Source: Actinoplanes oblitus (lineage in GTDB: Bacteria > Actinomycetota > Actinomycetes > Mycobacteriales > Micromonosporaceae). Taken from it: DNA of 64,000 bases. The stretch covers positions 7,517,501 through 7,581,500 of the forward strand of contig NZ_CP126980.1 of the NCBI RefSeq assembly GCF_030252345.1, in the 5' to 3' direction. A program made the translations under genes and the position numbers. The notes under the pieces were generated by a model. The model ran no database searches. It was not told the DNA's origin and was given only the letters and a program-made list of their open reading frames with translations. This document shows, piece after piece, positions 38,512-47,753 of the stretch. Every line of letters begins with the position of its first letter. The stretch's first letter is position 1.

Positions 38512-38549
38512 GGCATCAGCCCTGATGCCGGGCACCTCAGGGCTGATGC
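38512..38549 (-). terminator. overlapping alternative hairpins after PH-domain gene
   Basis: GCATCAGCCCTG (38513-38524) pairs with CAGGGCTGATGC (38538-38549), a perfect 12-bp stem. The shorter GGCATCAG/CTGATGCC (38512-38519 with 38522-38529) uses the same left arm. It lies 10 nt past the PH-domain stop and just upstream of the likely infC promoter (TAAGCT box near 38500). Confidence 0.6.
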
Positions 38550-38559
38550 ACAGCCGAGG

Positions 38560-39018
38560 TCAGGCCTCTTGCGAGGCCGAATGCAAAGCCCGGAGCTTGC
38601 GTACGCCGTCGACCGCGTAGTCCTTGTCCACCGCCTGCAGCGCGTGGATCGACACCTGCTCGTCGTCGAGCAGCTCCAGGTGCGCCCACGCCGAGTTCCG
38701 GTCGAAGCGCACCGCGCGCACCACCGTCCACGGCAGGTCGTAGCCGCCGACCACGTTGCGCACGTGCACGCCCTGCTCGTCGGCGCTGACCCGGGGCCGG
38801 CAGAACGTCAGGATGCCGAGCCCGATCAGGATGCCCAGGCCGATCATCGCGGCCTGGTCACCGCGCTGGAAGCTGCCCGAGCCGACCTGCCCGGCGTTCT
38901 CGAAGCCGGCCTGGCCGTGCAGCCCGAAGCTGAGCACGGTGAAGAAGATCGCCACCGCGGCCGCGACCGGGGCGGCCACCATGCGGATCTTCTTGGGGCG
39001 GAAAACCACGTCAGTCAT
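38560..39018 (-). CDS. PH-domain membrane protein
   Basis: A 152-residue protein with two hydrophobic helices (about 13-32 and 56-72) followed by a bacterial PH-like domain (EQGVHVRNVVGGYDLPWTVVRAVRF). This is the layout of a large actinobacterial family of unknown function. The ATG at 39018 shares a base with the hisG stop (TGATG), so it is probably translated after hisG. The C-terminal tail is Ala/Gln-rich. No link to histidine synthesis is known to me. Confidence 0.85.
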   Translation of the reverse strand: MTDVVFRPKKIRMVAAPVAAAVAIFFTVLSFGLHGQAGFENAGQVGSGSFQRGDQAAMIGLGILIGLGILTFCRPRVSADEQGVHVRNVVGGYDLPWTVVRAVRFDRNSAWAHLELLDDEQVSIHALQAVDKDYAVDGVRKLRALHSASQEA

Positions 39019-39860
39019 CACAACCTGCAATTGGCGATGTCGGTTACCAGGATGGCACGCGCGCCGATGTCGTACAGCTCGTCCATCACCCGGTGCACCT
39101 GGCTGCGCTGGACCATCGCCTGCACGGCGACCCAGCCCTCCCGGTGCAGCGGGGAGACGGTCGGCGACTCGATGCCCGGGGTCAGCCCGGTGGCCTGCTC
39201 CAGCAGGTCGGCCCGGACGTCGTAGGCCAGCATCACGAAGTTGCGGGCGACCAGCACCCCGTTGAGCCGGCGCAGCAGCTGGGTGGCGGCGGCCGGAGCC
39301 TCGGCCGCCCGGCCGATCAGGATGGCCGACGAGCGCATCAGCGGCTCGCCGATGGTGACCAGGCCGGCCTGGCGCAGCGTCGCGCCGGTCTCCACGACGT
39401 CGGCGATCAGATCGGCGACACCGAGGCGGACCGCGTTCTCCACCGCGCCGTCCAGGCGGACCACGTCGGCCTTCAGCTCCTGCTCGGCCAGGTACGCGCC
39501 GACCAGGCCGGGGAAGGCGGTGGCGATCCGCTTGCCGCCGATCTGGTCCACCGAGGCGAGCGTGCCGGCCGGGGCGGCCCAGCGGAACGTGGCGCCGCCG
39601 AAGTTCAGGTCGAGCAGCTCGGTGGCCGGCACCCCGGAGTCGGCCAGCAGGTCGCGGCCGGTGATGCCGAGATCCAGGTCACCGGAGGCGACGTAGGTGG
39701 CGATGTCACGCGGCCGCAGGTAGAAGAACTCGACGTTGTTGGCTTCGTCACGGCAGACCAGATCCTTGGGATCGGTGCGCTGCCGGTAGCCGGCGTCCTT
39801 CAGCATCTGGGCGGCCGGCGCGGAGAGGTTGCCCTTGTTCGGGATGGCGATGCGCAGCAT
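39018..39860 (-). CDS. hisG: ATP phosphoribosyltransferase, long form
   Basis: First step of histidine synthesis: joins ATP and PRPP, inhibited by histidine. The 280-residue length is the HisG-L type with a C-terminal regulatory domain (from about 205), which does not need HisZ. Motifs are MLRIAIPNKGNL, SGDLDLGITGRDLL, and the PRPP loop ADVVETGATLRQAGL. The start is ATG 39860. It follows hisE by 44 bp on the same strand, the usual actinobacterial hisE-hisG pair. Confidence 0.97.
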   Translation of the reverse strand: MLRIAIPNKGNLSAPAAQMLKDAGYRQRTDPKDLVCRDEANNVEFFYLRPRDIATYVASGDLDLGITGRDLLADSGVPATELLDLNFGGATFRWAAPAGTLASVDQIGGKRIATAFPGLVGAYLAEQELKADVVRLDGAVENAVRLGVADLIADVVETGATLRQAGLVTIGEPLMRSSAILIGRAAEAPAAATQLLRRLNGVLVARNFVMLAYDVRADLLEQATGLTPGIESPTVSPLHREGWVAVQAMVQRSQVHRVMDELYDIGARAILVTDIANCRL

Positions 39861-39904
39861 GGAGGTGCTCCTTCGTTCTCGGACGGACGGACCGGGGCCG
39901 CACG

Positions 39905-40168
39905 TCAGAGATGTCGGTACACGTCCTTGAGCTCGATGCCGGTGGCGATCATCAGGACCTGTGCCTGGTAGAGCAGCTGCGAGATCTCCTCGGCGGCCCG
40001 TTCCGGCCCCTCGTGCTCGGCCGCCATCCAGGACTCGGCCGCCTCCTCGACGACCTTCTTCCCGATGAAGTGGACTCCGCGTTCGAGCGCGGCGACCGTG
40101 CCCGAACCGGGGGTCTGTTCCGCCGCCTTGCGCTGCAACTCGGCGAACAGTTCTTCGAACGTCTTCAC
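39905..40168 (-). CDS. hisE: phosphoribosyl-ATP diphosphatase
   Basis: An 87-residue all-helical MazG-like enzyme for the second histidine step. It has [24 protein letters not shown] with metal-binding acidic residues, and [13 protein letters not shown]. The start is GTG at 40168; no clear ribosome site precedes it. It is followed by hisG. The divergent ABC transporter begins 78 bp away. Confidence 0.95.
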   Translation of the reverse strand: MKTFEELFAELQRKAAEQTPGSGTVAALERGVHFIGKKVVEEAAESWMAAEHEGPERAAEEISQLLYQAQVLMIATGIELKDVYRHL

Positions 40169-40246
40169 GGGGAACGATTGTTGCAGCTCATTACGGTCTG
40201 ACGACGAACGCCCCCAGCCCGTGGGACGTCTTTTAAGCTGCCCCGC

Positions 40247-41116
40247 ATGGTCAGCCGTTTCACCCCCCTCCTCGTGGGTGGCGTCGCATTGGCGCTCGCC
40301 ACTGTCTCGGCCTGTTCCCCGGTCGATGACGACACCACCTCCGGCGCATCCCCCTCCGCCACCTCGGACGCCTGTCCGTCCGGCGCCCTCGGCACCGTCG
40401 CCGCGGGCAAACTCACCATCGGCACCGACGACCCGGCGTACGAGCCGTGGTTCTCCGACGGCAAGCCGGCCAACGGCCAGGGCTTCGAGTCGGCGGTCGC
40501 CTACCAGGTCGCCGAGCGTCTCGGGTACGCGAAGGAGAACGTGGTGTGGACGTCGGTGACGTTCAACAACGCGATCGCGCCCGGGCCCAAGGCGTTCGAC
40601 TTCGACATCAACCAGTTCTCCATCACCGACGAGCGCAAGCAGGCGGTGGACTTCTCCTCGCCGTACTACCTGGTCCGGCAGACGGTGATCACGACGAAGA
40701 AGTCGAAGATCGCCGGCGCCAAGTCGCTGGCCGAGCTCACCGGCGCGAAACTCGGCGCCCAGGTCGGCACCACCAGCTACCAGGCGATCACCGACATCAT
40801 CAAGCCGACCACCAAGCCGTCGGTCTTCAACAACAACGACGACGCCAAGAAGGCGCTGGAGAACGGCACCGTCGACGGGATCGTGGTGGACCTGCCCACC
40901 GCGTTCTACATGACCGGCGCCGAGCTGAAGGACGGCGTGATCGTCGGTCAGCTGCCGCAGGTGGGCGTGCCCGAGCAGTTCGGCCTGGTGCTCGACAAGG
41001 GCTCGAAACTGACCGGCTGCGTCAGCCAGGCGGTCGACCAGCTCCGCGGCGACGGCACGCTCGCGGTGCTGGAGAAGACCTGGCTCGCCGACTCCGGGGC
41101 GCCCGAACTCACGTGA
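40247..41116 (+). CDS. ABC transporter substrate-binding lipoprotein, polar amino acid type
   Basis: A 289-residue extracytoplasmic solute-binding protein of family 3. The signal with lipobox TVSAC puts the lipidated cysteine at about residue 23, anchoring it outside the membrane. The binding fold starts at [16 protein letters not shown] and has [20 protein letters not shown], the usual amino acid-binding segment. The ligand is not predictable; the hisE-hisG pair next door is divergent and not evidence for histidine. The first of three genes, with GTGA overlap to the permease. Confidence 0.92.
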   Translation: MVSRFTPLLVGGVALALATVSACSPVDDDTTSGASPSATSDACPSGALGTVAAGKLTIGTDDPAYEPWFSDGKPANGQGFESAVAYQVAERLGYAKENVVWTSVTFNNAIAPGPKAFDFDINQFSITDERKQAVDFSSPYYLVRQTVITTKKSKIAGAKSLAELTGAKLGAQVGTTSYQAITDIIKPTTKPSVFNNNDDAKKALENGTVDGIVVDLPTAFYMTGAELKDGVIVGQLPQVGVPEQFGLVLDKGSKLTGCVSQAVDQLRGDGTLAVLEKTWLADSGAPELT

Positions 41117-41952
41117 CCCACGCACCCAGTCAGCGGCAGCGGGAGCGGTTCGCCTACCGTCGCCGGCAGGCGATCCGCTCGGTCCTGCTCGCCGCCCTCT
41201 CCACCGCCGTCGTCGGGACGCTGCTGGCCGTCGGGGTCACCGGGGCGCCCGGCTGGCCCCGGGTCAAGCAGTCGTTCTTCGACCTGGACGTGGCGGTCGA
41301 GTACTTCCCGTCCGTGCTGGACGGCTTCTGGCTCAACGTCCGGCTGTTCCTGGTGTGCGCGCCAGTGGCGCTCGCGCTCGGGCTGCTGATCGCGGTGCTG
41401 CGCACGCTGCGCGGACCGGTCGCCTTTCCGGTACGGGTGCTGGCCGCCGGGTACACGTACTCGTTCCGCGGGCTGCCGCTGATCATCGCGATCTACCTGT
41501 TCGCGTTCGGCGTCCCCGGGCTGCGGTTGCGGGGCACCCCGGACGTGGTGGTGCTCGGCGGGGCGGCCATCGTGATCACCTACGGGGCGTACCTGGCCGA
41601 GGTGTTCCGGGCCGGGATCGAGTCGGTGCATCCCAGCCAGGTGGCGGCGGCCCGGTCGCTGGGTCTGAGCCACCGGCAGGCGATGCGGCACGTGGTGCTG
41701 CCGCAGGCGGTCCGCCGGGTCACCCCGCCGCTGCTCAACGACATCGTGGCGCTGCAGAAGGACGTCGGGCTGATCTCCCTGGCCGGGCCGATCGACGCGA
41801 TCCGGGCCGCCCAGATCGGGGTGGCCAAGAGCGGGAACTTCACCCCGTACGTGGTGGCCGCCGTGCTGTTCATCCTGCTCGCCCTGCCGCTCATCGCGAT
41901 CACCGACCGGGTGACGCTGCGCGCGGCCCGTGCCCAGAACGCGGGGACCTGA
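41113..41952 (+). CDS. ABC transporter permease, polar amino acid type
   Basis: A 279-residue inner-membrane permease of the HisM/GlnP family. It has a basic N-terminus, a first helix at about 22-44, a loop and then the transmembrane core with [16 protein letters not shown] and [18 protein letters not shown]. The ATPase-contacting EAA loop reads [29 protein letters not shown]. It probably works as a homodimer since no second permease is present. The start is GTG at 41113, overlapping the upstream stop. Confidence 0.92.
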   Translation: MTHAPSQRQRERFAYRRRQAIRSVLLAALSTAVVGTLLAVGVTGAPGWPRVKQSFFDLDVAVEYFPSVLDGFWLNVRLFLVCAPVALALGLLIAVLRTLRGPVAFPVRVLAAGYTYSFRGLPLIIAIYLFAFGVPGLRLRGTPDVVVLGGAAIVITYGAYLAEVFRAGIESVHPSQVAAARSLGLSHRQAMRHVVLPQAVRRVTPPLLNDIVALQKDVGLISLAGPIDAIRAAQIGVAKSGNFTPYVVAAVLFILLALPLIAITDRVTLRAARAQNAGT

Positions 41953-41953
41953 C

Positions 41954-42694
41954 GTGGTGCTCTCCTGCCGGAACATCCGCAAGGTCTTCGGTGACCACGT
42001 GGTCCTCGACGACCTCAGCCTGGACGTCGGCGAGCACGAGGTGGTGGCGCTGATCGGCGCCTCCGGCTCGGGCAAGTCGACGCTGCTGCGCTGCGTGAAC
42101 CTGCTCGCCGAGATCGACGACGGGACCATCCACCTGGACGGTGACGAGATCACCGACCCGCGGGTCAACCCGGATCTGGTACGGCAGCGGATCGGTCTGG
42201 TCTTCCAGAGCTACAACCTGTTCCCGCACATGACGGTGCTGGACAACATCACCCTCGCCCCCACGCGGGTGCACAAGCGGGCCGCCGCCGAGGCGCGCGA
42301 GACGGCGATGGCCTGGCTGGGCCGGGTCGGGCTGGCGGACAAGGCCAAGGCGTACCCCGACCGGCTCTCCGGCGGCCAGCAGCAGCGGGTGGCGATCGTC
42401 CGGGCACTGGTCAACAACCCGCGGCTGCTGCTGCTCGACGAGGTCACCTCGGCGCTCGATCCGGAGCTGGTCGGCGAGGTGCTCAGCATGATCCGGGATC
42501 TCAAGGGCGAGGGCATGACGATGGTGCTGGCCACCCACGAGATGGGGTTCGCCAAGCAGGTGGCCGACCGGGTGGCTTTCCTGGACGCCGGCCGGGTCCT
42601 CGAACAGGGGCCGCCCGAGCAGGTGCTGGGCGACCCCACCGAGGCCCGGACCAGGCAGTTCCTGGCCCGGATCATCGAAGCCGGCCGGCTCTGA
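41954..42694 (+). CDS. ABC transporter ATP-binding protein, polar amino acid type
   Basis: A 246-residue GlnQ/HisP-like ATPase energising the neighbouring permease. Walker A GASGSGKST, Q-loop VFQSYNLFPHM, signature LSGGQQQR, Walker B LLLLDEVTSALD and the switch histidine in LATHEMGFA are all intact. The start is GTG at 41954 (or 41957), one base after the permease stop. It converges on ribH with only 3 bp between the stops. Confidence 0.94.
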   Translation: MVLSCRNIRKVFGDHVVLDDLSLDVGEHEVVALIGASGSGKSTLLRCVNLLAEIDDGTIHLDGDEITDPRVNPDLVRQRIGLVFQSYNLFPHMTVLDNITLAPTRVHKRAAAEARETAMAWLGRVGLADKAKAYPDRLSGGQQQRVAIVRALVNNPRLLLLDEVTSALDPELVGEVLSMIRDLKGEGMTMVLATHEMGFAKQVADRVAFLDAGRVLEQGPPEQVLGDPTEARTRQFLARIIEAGRL

Positions 42695-42697
42695 GCC

Positions 42698-43174
42698 TCA
42701 GTATTTCTGGACCTCGCGGATGGCGAGCGCGGCGTCCAGCACGGCGACCGTGCTCTGCCAGCCCTTGTCCTCGATCGAGTCCTCCAGACCGGCCCGGTCC
42801 CGGGCCTGGCCGAGGCTGTGCACGGTGAGCACGCCGTGCGCGACAGGGGTCTGCTCGTCCAGCGAGACCCGGGTCAGGCCGGCCGTGACGGCGTCGCAGA
42901 CGTACTCGAAGTGCTGGGTCTCGCCCTTGATCACCACGCCGAGGGCGACCACCGCGTCGCAGCGTTTCGCCAGCGCCTGGGCCACCACCGGCAGCTCGAC
43001 CGACCCGGCCACCCGGGCGGTGACGATGTCGGTGACGCCGCACGCCTCGGCGGCCGCCCTGGCCCGCTCCATCATGTGGTCGACCAGGTCGTTGTGCCAG
43101 CGCGAGCCGACGATGCCGAGCCGAAGCCCGGCCGCGTCGACGGTCTGCATGTGCGGATCACCGAAGCCGGCCAT
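42698..43174 (-). CDS. ribH: 6,7-dimethyl-8-ribityllumazine synthase
   Basis: Condenses the ribitylamino-uracil with dihydroxybutanone phosphate, the penultimate riboflavin step; forms icosahedral shells in many bacteria. The 158 residues include GSRWHNDLVDHM, VAGSVELPVVAQ, ALGVVIKGETQHFEYVC with the catalytic His, and PVAHGVLTV. It is the last gene of the rib operon, 45 bp after ribBA. Confidence 0.96.
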   Translation of the reverse strand: MAGFGDPHMQTVDAAGLRLGIVGSRWHNDLVDHMMERARAAAEACGVTDIVTARVAGSVELPVVAQALAKRCDAVVALGVVIKGETQHFEYVCDAVTAGLTRVSLDEQTPVAHGVLTVHSLGQARDRAGLEDSIEDKGWQSTVAVLDAALAIREVQKY

Positions 43175-43219
43175 CTCAGTCCCCCTTTTTCGTCATCATC
43201 GCCGCAGTTGAGGCCCGGG

Positions 43220-44428
43220 TCAGCCCAACGCCTCGAACAGGTGCCCCATCCGGTCCCGTTTGGTACGCAGGTACCGCACATTCTCCGGGTGCAGGCGGAC
43301 CGGCAGTTCCTCGCGGCCGGTGACCCGCAGGCCGTACCCCTCCAGGCCGGCCCGCTTGGCCGGGTTGTTGGTGAGCAGCCGCATCGAGCGCACGCCCAGG
43401 TCGTAGAGGATCTGCGCGCCGGTGCCGTAGTCCCGGGCGTCGGCCGGCAGGCCGAGCTCCAGGTTCGCGTCGACGGTGTCGAAACCGCGGTCCTGCAACT
43501 GGTACGCCTGGAGCTTGTGCAGCAGGCCGATGCCCCGGCCCTCGTGCCCGCGCATGTAGAGGACCACCCCGCGACCGGCGGCGGCCACCCGCTCCAGGGC
43601 GGCGTCCAGCTGCGGGCCGCAGTCGCAGCGCCGGGACCCGAAGACGTCGCCGGTCAGGCACTCGGAGTGGACCCGGACCAGTACGTCCTCGCCGTCGGTC
43701 AGGTCGCCGTAGACCAGCGCGACGTGCTCGCCGTTGTCGGCCTCGGTGCGGTAGCCGACCGCGGTGAAGACGCCGTGCTCGGTCGGCAGCACCGTCTCGA
43801 CCACCCGCTCGATCTGCTTCTCGGCCCGCTCCCGCAGGTAGGCCACCAGGTCGGCGATGGTGATCAGCACCAGATCGTGCTCGACAGCGAATTTCTCCAG
43901 GTCGGGAAGACGCTGCATGGTGCCGTCGTCGTTGACCATCTCGCAGAGCGCGCCGGCCGGGCTGCACCCGGCCAGCACCGCCAGGTCGATCGAGGCCTCG
44001 GTGTGGCCGGGGCGGCGCAGCACGCCGCCGGCCTTGGCCCGCAGCGGGACGACGTGCCCGGGCCGGGACAGGTCCGCCGGCTGGGTGTCGGCCGCGCCGA
44101 GCAGGCTGATGGTCCGCGCCCGGTCGGCAGCCGAGATGCCGGTGCTGACACCGTGCCGGGCGTCGACGGCCACCGCGTACGCGGTGCCTTTCTTGTCCTG
44201 GTTCGTGTGGTACATCGGGGGCAGTTCCAGCCGGTCGGCCTCCGACTCGGTGATCGCCACGCAGATGTACCCGGACGTGTAACGGACCATGAAGGCGACC
44301 AGCTCCGGGGTGGCGTGCTCGGCCGCGAAGATGAGGTCGCCCTCGTTCTCCCGGTCCTCGTCGTCCACCACGATCACCGGCCGGCCGGCCTTGATCTCGG
44401 CGATCGCGCGCTCGATGCTCTCAGACAT
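43220..44428 (-). CDS. ribBA: bifunctional DHBP synthase/GTP cyclohydrolase II
   Basis: Feeds both arms of riboflavin synthesis. The N-terminal half (about 1-200) is 3,4-dihydroxy-2-butanone-4-phosphate synthase with [11 protein letters not shown] and the RPGHVVPL and [10 protein letters not shown] segments. The C-terminal half (about 205-402) is GTP cyclohydrolase II with the zinc cysteines in [18 protein letters not shown] and the HEGRGIGL loop. Both active sites look intact. The ATG at 44428 lies inside the end of ribE (8-bp overlap). Confidence 0.96.
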   Translation of the reverse strand: MSESIERAIAEIKAGRPVIVVDDEDRENEGDLIFAAEHATPELVAFMVRYTSGYICVAITESEADRLELPPMYHTNQDKKGTAYAVAVDARHGVSTGISAADRARTISLLGAADTQPADLSRPGHVVPLRAKAGGVLRRPGHTEASIDLAVLAGCSPAGALCEMVNDDGTMQRLPDLEKFAVEHDLVLITIADLVAYLRERAEKQIERVVETVLPTEHGVFTAVGYRTEADNGEHVALVYGDLTDGEDVLVRVHSECLTGDVFGSRRCDCGPQLDAALERVAAAGRGVVLYMRGHEGRGIGLLHKLQAYQLQDRGFDTVDANLELGLPADARDYGTGAQILYDLGVRSMRLLTNNPAKRAGLEGYGLRVTGREELPVRLHPENVRYLRTKRDRMGHLFEALG

Positions 44429-45020
44429 TGCGGCTCCCCAGCATCTTCTCGACGTACTTGGCGATCACGTCGACCTCGAGGTTGACCGGCTCGCCGATGG
44501 CCTTGCTGCCCAGCACGGTGTGCTTGGAGGTGGCCGGGATCATCCCGACCGAGAACGTGTCAGCGGTGACCGCCATGACCGTCAGTGAGACCCCGTCGAC
44601 CGTGATCGAACCCTTCTCCACCACGTATCTCGCCAGCTCGGCGGGGAGCGAGAAGGTGACGACCTCCCACTGGTCGGCCGGCTCCCGGGAGACCAGCGTG
44701 GCCACCCCGTCGACGTGGCCCTGCACCAGGTGGCCGCCGAGGCGGCTGCCGAGCGCGGCGGCCCGCTCCAGGTTCACGTTGCTGCCCACCTCGAGCGCGC
44801 CGAGCGAGGAGCGGCGCAGGGTCTCGCCCATCACGTCGGCGGTGAACACCCCGTCCACGTTGTCGATCACGGTGAGACAGACGCCGTTGACGGCGATCGA
44901 GTCGCCGTCGCGGGCGTCGGAGGTGACGAGCGGGCCTCGGACGGCGATGACCGCCGAGTCCGCGGAGCCCTCGGTGAGCCTGACGATCTCACCCAACTCT
45001 TCGACGATGCCGGTGAACAT
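44421..45020 (-). CDS. ribE: riboflavin synthase alpha chain
   Basis: Dismutates two lumazines to riboflavin. The 199-residue protein has the expected tandem repeat of two lumazine-binding barrels, each with an NGVCLTV or DGVSLTV segment. It begins [12 protein letters not shown], the family N-terminus, at ATG 45020. The gap from ribD is 13 bp and it overlaps ribBA by 8 bp. Confidence 0.96.
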   Translation of the reverse strand: MFTGIVEELGEIVRLTEGSADSAVIAVRGPLVTSDARDGDSIAVNGVCLTVIDNVDGVFTADVMGETLRRSSLGALEVGSNVNLERAAALGSRLGGHLVQGHVDGVATLVSREPADQWEVVTFSLPAELARYVVEKGSITVDGVSLTVMAVTADTFSVGMIPATSKHTVLGSKAIGEPVNLEVDVIAKYVEKMLGSRNV

Positions 45021-45033
45021 AAGCTCAGGCCTT

Positions 45034-46119
45034 TCATTCCGCGGGTGGGTGGTGGGCGGGGCGGTCGGACGGCTTCTGGCGGAGCGTGGCGGTGAAGCGC
45101 AGGTCGCCCCCGATCTGCGCGATGTCGGTGAAGTCGAGTTCGAGGGCGTCGGCGATGGTGCCGACACCCGCGTCGACCAGGGCGGACCGGCCGGCGCCGA
45201 GCAGTTTCGGCGCGACGTAACCGATCACCCGGTCGACCAGGCCGGCCGCGAGGAACGCGCCGGCCAGCGTCGGGCCGCCCTCCAGCAGCACGCTGCGGAT
45301 GCCGCGCGCGTATAGCTCGGTGAGCATGGCGTGCAGGTCGACCCGGCCGTCCGGGCCGTGGCCGGCCTCGGCGGCGGTGACGATCCAGGTGGGCGCGGCC
45401 GCGTCGCGGACGCGGGCACCCTCCGGGGTCCGCCCGTGGGTGTCCACCACCACCCGCAGCGGCTGCTTGATGGCGAGCGACCCGTCCCGCAGGTCGCGCA
45501 CGGTCAGCTGCGGATCGTCGGCGACAACGGTGCCGACGCCGGCCACTATCGCGTCGACGGTGCTGCGCAGCACGTGCACGTCGAAGCGGGACTCGCTGGA
45601 GCTGACCCACTGGCTGGTCCCGTCCGCGGCGGCCGAGCGCCCGTCCAGGGTGGCGGCGAATTTCCAGGTCACGAACGGGCGGCCACGGCGCACGGCGGTC
45701 AGCCAGGCGATGTTGCCCAGCTCGGCCTCGGCGCGGCGCATCCCGGTCGCCACCTGCAGGCCGGCCGCGCGCAGGGTGGCGGCGCCGCCGGAGGCCACCG
45801 GGTTGGGGTCGTCGACGGCGATCACCACGCGGCGCAGCCCGGCCTGGATCAGCGCCTCCGAGCACGGGCCGGTCCGGCCGGTGTGGTTGCACGGCTCCAG
45901 GGTGACCACGCAGGTGCCGCCGCGGGCCCGCTCGCCGGCCTGGGCGAGCGCGACGATCTCGGCGTGCGGGCCACCCGCGTACGCGTGGAAGCCCTCGCCG
46001 ACGACGGTGCCGTCCGGGCCGAGCAGCAGGCAGCCGACCACCGGGTTGGGGCTGGTCGTGCCGAGGCCCCGGGCGGCCAGCGCGACAGCGCGGCGCATCG
46101 CCTCGTCCTCGGTCACCAT
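45034..46119 (-). CDS. ribD: bifunctional riboflavin deaminase/reductase
   Basis: Deaminates then reduces the pyrimidine intermediate. Residues 1 to about 145 are the zinc deaminase with HAEIVAL and the two-cysteine EPCNHTGRTGPC motif. From about 150 is the NADPH reductase (VTWKFAATLDGRSAA, GVGTVVADDPQL, EGGPTLAGAFL). The ATG at 46119 gives the conserved MRRAVALAARG start; in-frame codons upstream would run toward the riboswitch. First gene of ribD-ribE-ribBA-ribH. Confidence 0.95.
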   Translation of the reverse strand: MVTEDEAMRRAVALAARGLGTTSPNPVVGCLLLGPDGTVVGEGFHAYAGGPHAEIVALAQAGERARGGTCVVTLEPCNHTGRTGPCSEALIQAGLRRVVIAVDDPNPVASGGAATLRAAGLQVATGMRRAEAELGNIAWLTAVRRGRPFVTWKFAATLDGRSAAADGTSQWVSSSESRFDVHVLRSTVDAIVAGVGTVVADDPQLTVRDLRDGSLAIKQPLRVVVDTHGRTPEGARVRDAAAPTWIVTAAEAGHGPDGRVDLHAMLTELYARGIRSVLLEGGPTLAGAFLAAGLVDRVIGYVAPKLLGAGRSALVDAGVGTIADALELDFTDIAQIGGDLRFTATLRQKPSDRPAHHPPAE

Positions 46120-46219
46120 CGCTGCGACGTCCCTCTCACGCGGTCGGATCACGCGCGACAGGCAACGGGAGAAAACGCCAAGAATCGGGCACCGAGGGTA
46201 CGCTTCGCGCACCCCGGCC

Positions 46220-46245
46220 GTGTGCGGCCCTCGCTGAGGGCACAC
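46220..46245 (-). promoter_or_regulatory. hairpin between FMN riboswitch and ribD, possible expression platform
   Basis: GCCCTC-AGC-GAGGGC with flanking GTGT/ACAC pairing lies about 20 nt downstream of the aptamer and 100 nt before ribD. No T-run follows, so the control mechanism is not clear from sequence. Confidence 0.45.
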
Positions 46246-46261
46246 CCGTCCGATTCCGCGC

Positions 46262-46432
46262 GCTGTCTCCCATCCGGACTGTCTGACCTGGCTTTCGCCT
46301 GATCAACCGTCGGCCCTGGAGTCTCACCAGGTCCACCGGCCGTCGTGGTGCGGACGTCCGGGTCGCGGGCTTACCGCTGCACAGGCAACGGATCACCGCC
46401 GGTTCGGAATTTCACCGAGTCCCGCCAGCGCG
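46262..46432 (-). ncRNA. FMN riboswitch (RFN element)
   Basis: Read on the minus strand, the conserved RFN blocks appear in order: CGGTGAAATTCCGAACCGGC, AGCCCGCGA, GGTGAGACTCCAGGGCCGAC and AGTCCGGATGGGAGA (the last ending near 46266). The five-helix aptamer binds FMN. Placed 145 bp before ribD, it should lower expression of the rib operon when FMN is plentiful. Confidence 0.96.
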
Positions 46433-46494
46433 TGGTGGGTTAACCCCGAGTCTTGCACGCGCCGGCGAATTTGCCACCCCGAGGGCGAGGGATC

Positions 46495-47676
46495 TCACAA
46501 ACGCTTGCCGGCGAGAGCCCCTACCAGCGCCGCGGCGTGCTCCACCTCGTCCTCGGTGTTGTAGTAGTGCGGGGAGAACCGGACCAGCGGCGGCGGATGG
46601 CGCTCCTCGGTGTCGAACTGCTGATGCGCCGGCTCGGTGCTGGTCACGTTCACCCCGGACTCGGCCAGCCGCGCCACCACCAGCTCCGACTCCAGCCCGT
46701 CGACGGTCGCCGTGACGATCGCGCACCGCTGCCGGCCCAGGTCGTGCACCGTCACTGCGGGGATGTCCTCCAGCAGCCCGCGCATCCGGTCGCCGAGTTC
46801 CTCGTTCCGCTTGCCGATCTCGTCGAGCCCGAGGTTGAGCGCCTGGTCGACGGCCGCGCCCAGGCCCAGCACCGCCGCGTAGTTGAGCTCCCAGGTGGCG
46901 AACCGCCGCGCCCCGGGCACCCAGTCGAACCCGCGCGCCCCGTCCCACTCCGCCGACTGGATCTCCACCACGTGTGGTTCCAGCCGCTCCAGCACCCCGC
47001 TGCGGACCCAGAGGAAGCCGGTGCCGCGCGGCCCGCGCAGGAACTTGCGCCCGGTGCCGCAGAGGAAGTCACACCCGATCTCGGCGACGTCCACCGGGAA
47101 CTGCCCCACCGACTGGGTGGCGTCCAGCAGGTAGGGGACGCCGGCGGCGCGGGCGATCCGCCCGACGTCGGCCGCCGGGTTGACCAGGCCGCCGGCGGTG
47201 GGCACGTGGGTCAGGCCGATCATTTTGGTACGCCCGTCGATCAGCCCGGCCAGCGCCGACGTGTCGAGCTGCCCGTCCGCGTCGTTCGGCACCACCACCA
47301 CCTCGGCGCCTGCCCGGCGGGCCGCCTGCAGGTAGGCCAGGACGTTGCTGCCGTACTCGTTGCGCCCGGTCAGAATCCGGTCACCGGGCCGCAGCGGCAC
47401 CGAGTAGAACGCCGCCTGCCAGGCATGCGTCGCGTTGTCGAAGAGCGCGATCTCGTCGGCCCGCCCGCCGAGCAGCTCGGCGAGCCCCGCGTAGACGGCG
47501 GCGACCCGGTCGGCGGCCGCGGCGGCGGCCTCGTAGCCGCCGATCCGGGCCTCGAGCCGCAGGTGCCCGACGACGGCGTCCAGGGTCTGCTGCGACATCA
47601 GCGCCGCGCCCGCGTTGTTCAGATGGATCCGATTGCGGCAGCCGGGCGTCCCGGCCCGAAGCGCGTCCACGTCCAT
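46495..47676 (-). CDS. class V PLP-dependent aminotransferase/lyase
   Basis: A 393-residue enzyme of the cysteine desulfurase/isopenicillin-N epimerase-like group. It opens RIHLNNAGAALMS, has LLDATQSVGQFPVD (cofactor Asp) and the PLP lysine in CGTGRKFLRGPRGTGFLW. GGYEAAAAAADRV near the N-terminus resembles EgtE-type C-S lyases, and the egt cluster in this window lacks egtE, so a hercynylcysteine sulfoxide lyase is possible. That is inference; many paralogues share this fold. It is divergent from a TetR gene with shared operators. Confidence 0.8.
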   Translation of the reverse strand: MDVDALRAGTPGCRNRIHLNNAGAALMSQQTLDAVVGHLRLEARIGGYEAAAAAADRVAAVYAGLAELLGGRADEIALFDNATHAWQAAFYSVPLRPGDRILTGRNEYGSNVLAYLQAARRAGAEVVVVPNDADGQLDTSALAGLIDGRTKMIGLTHVPTAGGLVNPAADVGRIARAAGVPYLLDATQSVGQFPVDVAEIGCDFLCGTGRKFLRGPRGTGFLWVRSGVLERLEPHVVEIQSAEWDGARGFDWVPGARRFATWELNYAAVLGLGAAVDQALNLGLDEIGKRNEELGDRMRGLLEDIPAVTVHDLGRQRCAIVTATVDGLESELVVARLAESGVNVTSTEPAHQQFDTEERHPPPLVRFSPHYYNTEDEVEHAAALVGALAGKRL

Positions 47677-47716
47677 CCCCGCAGCGTCGCAGAACTCCGG
47701 CCCCGGCGCATCTTTC

Positions 47717-47753
47717 GTAGACAGTGTCTACTGCCTCTGGTAGACAGTGTCTA
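47717..47753. promoter_or_regulatory. two tandem TetR-type operators overlapping the regulator start
   Basis: GTAGACAGTGTCTAC (47717-47731) and GTAGACAGTGTCTA (47740-47753) are near-identical palindromes 23 bp apart, about two helical turns. They sit in the 76-bp divergent gap. The second runs into the ATG of the TetR gene. Confidence 0.8.

Noticed and set aside
40247-42694. Histidine-specific transporter assignment from hisG/hisE proximity
   Set aside because: The genes are divergent and the binding protein has no ligand-diagnostic feature that I can read.
46495-47676. Naming the class V PLP enzyme egtE
   Set aside because: Only partial N-terminal resemblance and no linkage to the egt operon; kept as a hypothesis.
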